Shown here one piece after another: positions 32,154-37,725 of a stretch of DNA of 37,725 bases. The translations under genes and the position numbers were made by a program. The notes beneath the pieces are model-generated. The model ran no database searches. It saw only the letters and a program-made list of their open reading frames with translations, and was not told the DNA's origin. The DNA lies in assembly GCA_019358875.1 (NCBI GenBank), contig JAHHIF010000071.1:1-37725 (forward strand), written 5' to 3'. Each line of letters opens with the position of its first letter. The first letter of the stretch is position 1. This DNA comes from Symplocastrum torsivum CPER-KK1 (lineage in GTDB: Bacteria; Cyanobacteriota; Cyanobacteriia; Cyanobacteriales; Coleofasciculaceae).

Positions 32154-32342
32154 TTAATCTGGGTGACTTTTCAGACACTTTCTTACGTCAGGTACACGAC
32201 AACCCTCGTTTTTTACTGCAAGCTCTAATTTGAGTCTAGAAACTCCACCCAGCCGTACCGACCAATATTCAACTTCATAAGGTTGATTGATATTGATTCT
32301 TTTGAAGTCAAGAGGTCTGCGAATTTTTTGATTATCAGGCAT
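32154..32342 (-). CDS. DUF3606 protein
   Basis: 62 residues: MPDNQKIRRPLDFKRININQ, then PYEVEYWSVRLG, then LKLELAVKNEGCRVPDVRKC, then LKSH. This is the DUF3606 pattern (MPDNxxxRxPxDxxRINxxxxYEVxYWxxxxGxxxxxLxxAVxxVGxxxxDVRxxL). The function is unknown; members are small and found in many bacteria. A perfect AGGAGG precedes ATG 32342. Convergent with the partition operon, with a palindrome between. Confidence 0.8.
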   Translation of the reverse strand: MPDNQKIRRPLDFKRININQPYEVEYWSVRLGGVSRLKLELAVKNEGCRVPDVRKCLKSHPD

Positions 32343-32516
32343 ATTTCCTCCTTAAAGGAAAGGTTTCCTGCTTTGAAACTACCACTACCGAAATTGGCGT
32401 ATGCCTCAATGGTGGAATTAGTAGTTGACAGACAGGAGTGATTCGTCGTGAAAAGAGAGTATTACGACTTAAGAACGGATAACAACCCTCAACAGTAGAA
32501 AGCTAGGAATTTGACA

Positions 32517-32723
32517 ATGGAATCTATCGCATTCGCCATACTGCTTTTTGTCACTTATTTTTGTGCCGCCTGCTGCTTTTTCTACAGCCCAAAAAACTCA
32601 AACCTTACAACAGAGACAGTACTAGAGTGGGAACCAGAGGAACTGAACAGTTTGGTTCAAGCCATACGTGCTGAATTTGATCCACAGCCTGTAGTAGAGG
32701 AACCTGTAGAGGAAGCTAATTAG
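32517..32723 (+). CDS. Small single-span membrane protein
   Basis: 68 residues from ATG 32517 (TTG 32511 also in frame). Residues 3-24 are a hydrophobic span with Cys residues (IAFAILLFVTYFCAACCFFY), then a soluble acidic tail ending PVVEEPVEEAN. Unknown function. Confidence 0.45.
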   Translation: MESIAFAILLFVTYFCAACCFFYSPKNSNLTTETVLEWEPEELNSLVQAIRAEFDPQPVVEEPVEEAN

Positions 32724-32831
32724 AATCCGCATAGAGTCTCATCAAACAATTCATTGCTGCCTCTTGCAATTTCGTAAAAAACATTAACATGGTGTTTTAG
32801 TGCAATTTTATTCCTAATAGATGAAGCTTCA

Positions 32832-33698
32832 ATGAGAAGAAATAACAACATTGTACTAACCGGAATACCCAGAGCTGGCACGACACTCACTTGTCATCTG
32901 TTGAATAAGTTGCCGGATACAGTTGCCTTACATGAGCCAATCGAGTTTCGCAAGATTCTTAAATTCAAGAACCATCAAGAAATTAGCGATTATGTTGCAG
33001 GCGTATTTGAGGAAATGAGAACCTCAATATACAACCAAAAAACGGCACTATCAAGACAGGTTAAAGGTCAAATCCCAGATAATAATTTTGGAGAGGATAA
33101 AGAAAAGGATTCCGGCTTAAGAAAAAATCTAGTTTCAATCGGTAAGGTTGATATTGAAAAGAACTTGAGTCCTGACTTCCTACTGGTCATTAAAGAACCT
33201 GGTATATTTACAGCTATTCTGGAAAACTTGACTGAGCATTTTCTAGCTTATGCGGTAATTAGAAATCCCTTGTCCGTGCTAGCTTCCTGGAATACTGTCC
33301 CATTTCATGTTACGAAAGGTCGTACACCTGTCGCACGATTGGACATTATCTTGGCACAGGGATTGGCAAAAATAAAAGATACAATAGATAAACAAATTTA
33401 TATTTTATCCTGGTTTTATGATAAGTACAAAACCTGTCTGCCAGAGCCATCAATTTTACGATACGAGGATGTTATTGCTTCAGGAGGAAAAGCTTTAAAC
33501 GCAATTCACCCTCAAATCCATACCTTGAATGAGCCATTGGAAAACAAAAACCTAAATAAGTTGTATGACCGAGAACTGATGTTAGTTCTGGGGGAAAGGC
33601 TTTTGAACTCAGAGGGTGCCTTTTGGGACTTCTATTCTAGAGAAAGTGTAGAAATCCTATTAAAAGATTGTACAACGCCTCTTAGTAAAGAAGGCTAA
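32832..33698 (+). CDS. Sulfotransferase-like P-loop protein
   Basis: 288 residues from ATG 32832. NIVLTGIPRAGTTLTCHLLN near the N terminus is the PAPS-binding 5'-phosphosulfate loop of sulfotransferase-type P-loop enzymes (PRAGTT), followed by ALHEPIEF. AYAVIRNPLSVLASW (~138-152) is the 3'-phosphate-binding motif (RNPxSVLASW), and LRYEDVI matches a later conserved element. It would transfer sulfate from PAPS to an unknown acceptor, perhaps a glycan or lipid. The gene is AT-rich compared with its neighbours. It is followed by an acetyltransferase gene in the same direction, so a surface-polysaccharide-modifying pair is possible. Confidence 0.75.
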   Translation: MRRNNNIVLTGIPRAGTTLTCHLLNKLPDTVALHEPIEFRKILKFKNHQEISDYVAGVFEEMRTSIYNQKTALSRQVKGQIPDNNFGEDKEKDSGLRKNLVSIGKVDIEKNLSPDFLLVIKEPGIFTAILENLTEHFLAYAVIRNPLSVLASWNTVPFHVTKGRTPVARLDIILAQGLAKIKDTIDKQIYILSWFYDKYKTCLPEPSILRYEDVIASGGKALNAIHPQIHTLNEPLENKNLNKLYDRELMLVLGERLLNSEGAFWDFYSRESVEILLKDCTTPLSKEG

Positions 33699-33762
33699 CT
33701 TGCTTGAATAGGCAGGTAACTACAAGACTATCAATTGTTATTGAGGAGTTACGGAGATAATC

Positions 33763-34401
33763 ATGCTGAAGCTAGAGAGTTATGCGCCAACACAAATACA
33801 AGAGCTAAATGTTTTATTAGAATCTCAGCCTCTTCAATTTGAGAATGGAACTTATATTGCTAAGGGTTCAAAAATTACTTGTCCAAAGGTATCGATTGGT
33901 CAAGGAACAAGAATTAATGGGTCTATCAAACTTAAAGGTGCCGATGCGATTCAGATAGGTAAATACTGTGCGATTGGAGAAGAAGTCGATATTCTTTCGA
34001 CCAACCACACGACTAATACCCTGAATCTGCAAAATGTCTTGCAACTAGAAATTACGGGAAGTGTTACTCCTGCTAATAAGAAAGGAGTAGAGATTGGCAA
34101 TAATGTTTGGATTGGAGACCGAGTGATTATTTTACCTGGGGTGAAAATAGGGGATGGAGCCGTGATTGGAGCTGGAGCTGTTGTGACTAAGGATGTTGCT
34201 CCGTTCTGCATTCATGCCGGAAATCCAGCGAGGTTTCTAAAAAAACGATTTGAAGACGATGTTATTGAGCTTTTACTAAAGATTAAGTGGTGGGATTGGT
34301 CGCTAGAAAAAATGAAACAAAATAAAGATTTATTTGAAATCGAGTTGTTGAGTGCGGAGAGTAAGTCTTTACTAGAAAAGTATGTAGGGACTGAAGGCTG
34401 A
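33763..34401 (+). CDS. Left-handed beta-helix acetyltransferase
   Basis: 212 residues with hexapeptide-repeat stretches: INGSIKLKGADAIQIGKYCA, then VEIGNNVWIGDRVIILPGVK, IGDGAVIGAGAVVTKDVAPF, then AGNPARFLKKRF. This is the Vat/CatB/maltose-acetyltransferase type layout, with CoA-dependent O-acetyl transfer to sugars or antibiotics; the His of STNHT is the likely catalytic residue. The tail IKWWDWSLEKMKQNKDLF is typical of this subgroup. GGAG precedes ATG 33763. With the adjacent sulfotransferase-like gene it may modify a glycan; resistance is possible but not shown. Confidence 0.8.
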   Translation: MLKLESYAPTQIQELNVLLESQPLQFENGTYIAKGSKITCPKVSIGQGTRINGSIKLKGADAIQIGKYCAIGEEVDILSTNHTTNTLNLQNVLQLEITGSVTPANKKGVEIGNNVWIGDRVIILPGVKIGDGAVIGAGAVVTKDVAPFCIHAGNPARFLKKRFEDDVIELLLKIKWWDWSLEKMKQNKDLFEIELLSAESKSLLEKYVGTEG

Positions 34402-34693
34402 TATCAAGTCTGTGCAATCGAATCGTTGGAAAGACAACTTTCCGACAAGCCCCGTGTCTAACGGTTAGACACGAAACACAATTTCTGGCGGAGTGCGATC
34501 ATATTTTTAAAGAGTTAGCTCAAAACAAAATTTCCTCAAATCCCCCATCCACCGAAAGTCTATGCCTTTTGCCGCCGCGATAACGCTCATGAGGCTTTTT
34601 CAGTAAGAGATATCACTTTTGGACGGTGATTTAGGTCACTAATGCCTCAAAAATAAATACTAAACATCCTCTCGATAAAAAGGTCTACATGAC
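34402..34693. other. Intergenic, palindrome and repeat fragments
   Basis: GGAAAGACAACTTTCC (34427-34442) is a near-palindrome resembling 1884-1899. GAGTGCGATCATATTTTTAA, then GAGTTAGCTC and TTTCCTCAAA, repeats 10422-10470. No gene is seen. Confidence 0.5.
34453..34473. repeat. Dispersed palindrome, copy 13 (G centre)
   Basis: The core lies at 34454-34472 with one extra C-G pair, 52 bp after the acetyltransferase stop. Confidence 0.85.
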
Positions 34694-34960
34694 GTGACAT
34701 CACCTTTGATAAATCCACTACCGCTAGAAGAGTACGCTTCTCACGAGGTTGTGACCTACTCTTATAGCGGCGGCAGATGGGTTCTCATCAAGTCTTATGC
34801 CTTGGTAGACGCGCTCACCCTCTACTCAGCAGTAAAGGAAATAGGCACAGAAATCTATATCTTCCCTCCTGACCTCGACCCCAATCATTTCAGCAACCTA
34901 GATATTCTTCTTTTGCAAGAGCCATCAATATCAGTTCCTGTCGATGAATCTTTGGTTTAA
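34694..34960 (+). CDS. Small protein, paralogue of the 35096 gene
   Basis: 88 residues from GTG 34694. PLPLEEYASHEVVTYSYSGG, WVLIKSYALVDALTLYSAVK and EIYIFPPDLDPNHFSNLDIL align with PLPLEDAESVNIVVCYHSAQ, WIPLTCFSYSEALSLSRKAS and ELLLFPAGLNLENQNILL of the next gene. No signal peptide or recognised domain; probably cytoplasmic, strand-helix-rich. Unknown function. Confidence 0.5.
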   Translation: MTSPLINPLPLEEYASHEVVTYSYSGGRWVLIKSYALVDALTLYSAVKEIGTEIYIFPPDLDPNHFSNLDILLLQEPSISVPVDESLV

Positions 34961-35095
34961 CTGTCCTTCCAAAAAGCTCTAAACCTCATACGTGCCAAAA
35001 ACGGAATTCCTTTCAAAATTTACTCCCAAAGGTAGTTAGCAGTATGTAAATAAAGGGAAAAATTATATAGAGATATGGTGTGAGATTTACTACTT

Positions 35096-35329
35096 ATGGA
35101 TTCAAGCTGGCAGCTTCCACTTCCACTAGAGGACGCTGAATCTGTGAATATTGTTGTCTGCTATCACAGCGCTCAATGGATTCCTCTTACGTGTTTTAGC
35201 TACAGTGAAGCACTAAGCCTTTCCCGTAAAGCCTCGCTTAAGGGTAAAGAGTTGCTTCTATTTCCCGCAGGTTTAAACCTTGAAAATCAAAATATTTTAT
35301 TGTCTGGATTTTCTTGTTGTCAAACTTAA
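35096..35329 (+). CDS. Small protein, paralogue of the 34694 gene
   Basis: 77 residues from ATG 35096. It shares the PLPLE start, the aromatic middle (W I/V PL) and the (I/L)(Y/L)(I/L)FPx(D/G)L core with the gene at 34694-34960. The two lie ~135 bp apart in tandem, so they probably arose by gene duplication and then diverged. Confidence 0.5.
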   Translation: MDSSWQLPLPLEDAESVNIVVCYHSAQWIPLTCFSYSEALSLSRKASLKGKELLLFPAGLNLENQNILLSGFSCCQT

Positions 35330-35380
35330 CTTGAACCTAACTCTTCGACTTTTTGTTTTTGAATATTGCAGGGTGTTTAA

Positions 35381-35644
35381 TTGTCGAAAATGAAGCTCTT
35401 TAAAATTGGGAAATATTTAATTAATCCCCAATGTATTGTTCAAGCTTGGACTAATTTTGATGCTTCGGAAATAAAAGTCTGCCTTTCATGTAACAACAGT
35501 GTAGTTGGGGTAGAAAGCCTTTGTGTCAGAGAAAACGAAGGACAGTTAGAAAAAGTAGAGGACGTGTGCCTTACTTTTATTGGGGAAGAAGCTGAAACAC
35601 TAAAATCCTACTTTACTAATTCAGAAGATATAATAATTTCTTGA
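35381..35644 (+). CDS. Small hypothetical protein
   Basis: 87 residues from TTG 35381, which has AGGG at good spacing; the in-frame ATG 35390 (MKLFKIGKYLINPQCIVQAW) is the alternative. The alternating sequence KVCLSCNNSVVGVESLCVRE suggests a beta-rich cytoplasmic protein. Third of three small same-direction genes. Unknown function. Confidence 0.5.
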   Translation: MSKMKLFKIGKYLINPQCIVQAWTNFDASEIKVCLSCNNSVVGVESLCVRENEGQLEKVEDVCLTFIGEEAETLKSYFTNSEDIIIS

Positions 35645-35723
35645 TTATTAAAATAAATGATGTGCTGCAACTAGAGAGTTGAAAACCTTGTTGTAGTGAT
35701 TTGTAAGGTCTTTGTTGAAAGAT

Positions 35724-35888
35724 TTACTCTAGTATTTGCTCTAACCACTCTAATCGAATTGCCTCTGATTTTCGTGCTAAATACCACAAGCTTATTGACC
35801 TGGTGGTATCCGTTTCACTGAAGCTACGCTGGGACAACCATTTTATTCGCTGTTCCCATTCTTCATTTAGTGTTTTGATGTTAAGCAT
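35724..35888 (-). CDS. Small helical protein (54 residues), unrecognised
   Basis: ATG 35888 to TAA 35724: MLNIKTLNEEWEQRIKWLSQ, then RSFSETDTTRSISLWYLARK, then SEAIRLEWLEQILE. It is rich in Trp, Glu and Leu, predicted helical, with coding-like composition. A diverged copy of its C terminus lies on the other strand at 36024-36101, which supports a real gene family. Confidence 0.45.
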   Translation of the reverse strand: MLNIKTLNEEWEQRIKWLSQRSFSETDTTRSISLWYLARKSEAIRLEWLEQILE

Positions 35889-36023
35889 TGACTGATAGTT
35901 TAATTCCTCTTCATATATTAAAGACGATTACACATCTATCTTTAGAAAGGAAACATGAAGCTTTAGAAGAAAAATATGAAGAATAGCTATTGATCAGATA
36001 TTACTAAGTCAAAAAGTTAATGG

Positions 36024-36101
36024 GGGCTAGCTAGCAGTTTCGAGCTAGTTCGATTGGAGTGGTTAAATGAAACACTCGATGCTGCTTATTTTATCTACTA
36101 G
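36024..36101 (+). pseudogene. Fragment related to the 35724 small protein
   Basis: The frame ASSFELVRLEWLNETLDAAY, then FIY and stop, resembles ARKSEAIRLEWLEQILE of the gene at 35724-35888. There is no start codon in frame, so it is likely a truncated inverted paralogue. Confidence 0.35.
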
Positions 36102-36160
36102 CACTAAGATTAATTTCAACTAAAAAGAGTTAAACCGAAGACAGATTTAACCCTTATCAC

Positions 36161-36198
36161 AAAAAAGCTGATTGATGGAGATTAATAAGCTTTTTTTT
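36161..36198. terminator. Bidirectional terminator
   Basis: AAAAAAGCT (36161-36169) pairs with AGCTTTTTT (36188-36196), with T-runs on both strands. It lies at the 3' end of the minus-strand gene at 36197. Confidence 0.65.
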
Positions 36199-36454
36199 AT
36201 AATCTCTCTTTTATGAGTTCATAAAGAGCTTGGCTATGATTTCTCGGAGTTGACGGGTCAAACATTAACTCAAAATATCTTTGGATAAGTAACCAATGGC
36301 GGCTCTGAGGTGGAAGCTGTGCCACTTCCCACCAAAACTCTTGCTTGTCTACAAAATGCTTGAAACAGTTCTCGTCACAGGTTTGTTGTAAAATCTTAAG
36401 AGCATAGGTTGCCGCAATCCTTAAGGCGTATCTTCTCATTAACTCGATATCCAT
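36197..36454 (-). CDS. Small hypothetical protein
   Basis: 85 residues: MDIELMRRYALRIAATYALK, then ILQQTCDENCFKHFVDKQEF, then WWEVAQLPPQSRHWLLIQRY and onward. Predicted mostly helical and cytoplasmic, Trp-rich. A terminator hairpin immediately follows its stop. No family was recognised. Confidence 0.5.
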   Translation of the reverse strand: MDIELMRRYALRIAATYALKILQQTCDENCFKHFVDKQEFWWEVAQLPPQSRHWLLIQRYFELMFDPSTPRNHSQALYELIKERL

Positions 36455-36638
36455 TGGAAGCTGTGAAACCTTGAAACTTTAGCCGCAAGCCCTCAATCTC
36501 TAGATAACTTAATAGCAATCCTTTTTTATCCATCTGACGGAAGGTATAACCCGATTTGCTCAGGATGGGCAAGTTCATCCGAAGGAAGGATAAGGCAAAC
36601 AATAGACCTCTAACTTATGGGGGAGCTAGCTCAAAACT

Positions 36639-36998
36639 ATGGTCAGTCAAACTACAGGATTACCGCGATTAGTAGAAGCAATAGAAGTGCCAGAAGAAAA
36701 TATTAGGTGCGTCCTGAGTGAGTTTCAGTGGCATCAGCCGATTAATGTTTACGGGATTAGCCCTAGCAGGTACGAATACATCAATACCTGCGACATCTCC
36801 GAGCTAGAGGTAGTGCTGAAATGCCTTCAATCGGATTGGTGGGAGAGTTTTGCTATAGAACCTATTGACAAGCCAGGACGAATAATAAAAGTCACTGAGG
36901 TCAAGTCGTTTAGAGATAAGTTACAACAATCACACCTGGCACAACTAGACAAAACAGGGGTTAATTACCGTCAACCTGTTGCGGTTCAAAACCTTTAG
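36639..36998 (+). CDS. Small hypothetical protein
   Basis: 119 residues from ATG 36639 with GGGGGAG 13 bases upstream. RCVLSEFQWHQPINVYGISP and DISELEVVLKCLQSDWWESF suggest a mixed alpha/beta soluble protein. No signal peptide, membrane span or recognised domain. Divergent from the gene at 36197. Confidence 0.55.
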   Translation: MVSQTTGLPRLVEAIEVPEENIRCVLSEFQWHQPINVYGISPSRYEYINTCDISELEVVLKCLQSDWWESFAIEPIDKPGRIIKVTEVKSFRDKLQQSHLAQLDKTGVNYRQPVAVQNL

Positions 36999-37073
36999 CA
37001 AAAGACAGAGCGCTCACCTTATATCTTTCGAGGATTGTGAGTGTGTTTCTAGTTAATGCCGACTTGTTAGCAC

Positions 37074-37520
37074 TCAATTATCTAATCGAGGAAGTTTCAC
37101 AGCCTTTAACCAAAACTCTTCAATGAGGTTCACCAATTGAGTAAACTCTTTTATCCCCGTAGGCTTTTGAACAAAAGAATTTGCACCTAAGTTATAACTT
37201 TCGACCGTTTTAGCCTCAGCCTCACTACCAGTCAGAACAATCACGGGGATAATTTTGAGTCGTTGATCATTTTTAATGAGAGAAAGAACCTCCAGACCGT
37301 CAAGACCAGGAAGGTGAAGGTCAAGCAAAATTAGGTTAGGTGTGACGGCATTAGTATACTGCCCTTGACGATTTAAGTAGGAAAATACTTCGTCACCATC
37401 ATTGATGACAGAAAGATTGATGTTCAATGTTGAGCGTTCTAGTGCTGCCTGAGTTAGCTCGACATCATCTGGGTCATCTTCGACTAATAAAACTTCCAGG
37501 GTTTGCTGTTGAGTGTACAT
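37074..37520 (-). CDS. Single-domain response regulator (Rcp1-like)
   Basis: 148 residues forming one CheY-like receiver: acidic pocket VEDDPDD near residues 13-19, phosphoacceptor Asp in LILLDLHLPGLDGLEVL (~66-82), Thr in IVLTGSEAEA and Lys in FVQKPTGIKEF. There is no output domain. The VEDDPDDVELTQAAL opening and ~145-residue length are typical of the Rcp1 group, which pairs with cyanobacterial phytochromes such as Cph1. No histidine kinase is in the window, so its partner must be elsewhere. Promoter elements should lie in 37521-37725, where no other gene is seen. Confidence 0.85.
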   Translation of the reverse strand: MYTQQQTLEVLLVEDDPDDVELTQAALERSTLNINLSVINDGDEVFSYLNRQGQYTNAVTPNLILLDLHLPGLDGLEVLSLIKNDQRLKIIPVIVLTGSEAEAKTVESYNLGANSFVQKPTGIKEFTQLVNLIEEFWLKAVKLPRLDN

Positions 37521-37725
37521 TTTTTTAGAGACAAACGGCTGAGCGCAATCACTACCAACTACTTCGGACGCTTGACTGCCCAGTTAACTTCCCGTCAAGA
37601 ACGTTCAGTACACTTGGTATATGATTACATGCATTGTTTGGGCTGACTTGGGATTAAAGAATACAGGTGATGAGAGGAATGAACCTGTACGTTTCAATCT
37701 AGCCATTTTTAACCATGATATTGGA

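Noticed and set aside
1..37725. Whether the window is a closed circular plasmid.
   Set aside because: The two ends share no visible overlap or gene spanning the junction, so circularity is not demonstrable here.

Overview
The window looks like part or all of a plasmid from a filamentous cyanobacterium. The HIP1 octamer GCGATCGC is scattered through genes and intergenic DNA. Several proteins are of cyanobacterial type (Uma2/DUF820, DUF3606, a small Rcp1-like response regulator, a DUF6788-like protein). A primase-helicase replication protein (2839-6570) and a ParA/ParG-type partition pair (31140-32059) are present, and no rRNA, tRNA or core housekeeping gene is visible. Whether the 37.7 kb is a complete circle cannot be told from the sequence alone.

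Layout. 1-2838: repeats, a truncated recombinase and a GFA-family gene. 2839-6570: replication gene with an iteron-like repeat field inside its coding sequence. 6735-9388: IS630 remnant, ribbon-helix-helix (RHH) gene and a large AT-rich tyrosine recombinase. 9400-11000: repeats and a tiny orphan CRISPR array. 11029-18962: restriction island, with a single-chain type ISP/IIG-like enzyme, a DUF6788-like gene, and McrB- and McrC-like genes. 19183-22141: two exported proteins and a catalase-family protein. 22300-23700: remnants of a YgjP-like metallopeptidase and a DUF262 (GmrSD-type) gene, then an RHH gene. 24183-29069: two coupled plasmid genes, a pentapeptide-repeat/DUF559 nuclease fusion, a Uma2 gene, a short-chain dehydrogenase broken by one amber codon, and a compact intact tyrosine recombinase. 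29556-32723: small membrane proteins around the partition module. 32832-37520: sulfotransferase-like and hexapeptide acetyltransferase genes, then a run of small unknown genes and a response regulator.

The most unusual structure is a dispersed palindrome. The 19-mer GTGTCTAAC-S-GTTAGACAC (S = G or C) occurs exactly 13 times, plus degenerate copies, always between genes and usually just 3' of one. In many copies the flanking arms are also self-complementary but differ completely from copy to copy, reaching 29 bp per arm at 10357-10415. Two copies bracket the intact recombinase, and another long odd-centred palindrome lies directly upstream of the truncated recombinase. The palindromes are embedded in mosaic repeats (called modules A and B here) that look like decayed 3' ends of short reading frames.

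How the parts fit: replication and partition maintain the element; two recombinases and an IS remnant account for turnover; the restriction genes, their fossils and the mini-CRISPR array mark a defence cargo region; the rest is variable cargo. All calls come from reading sequence and known motifs; no database search was run.
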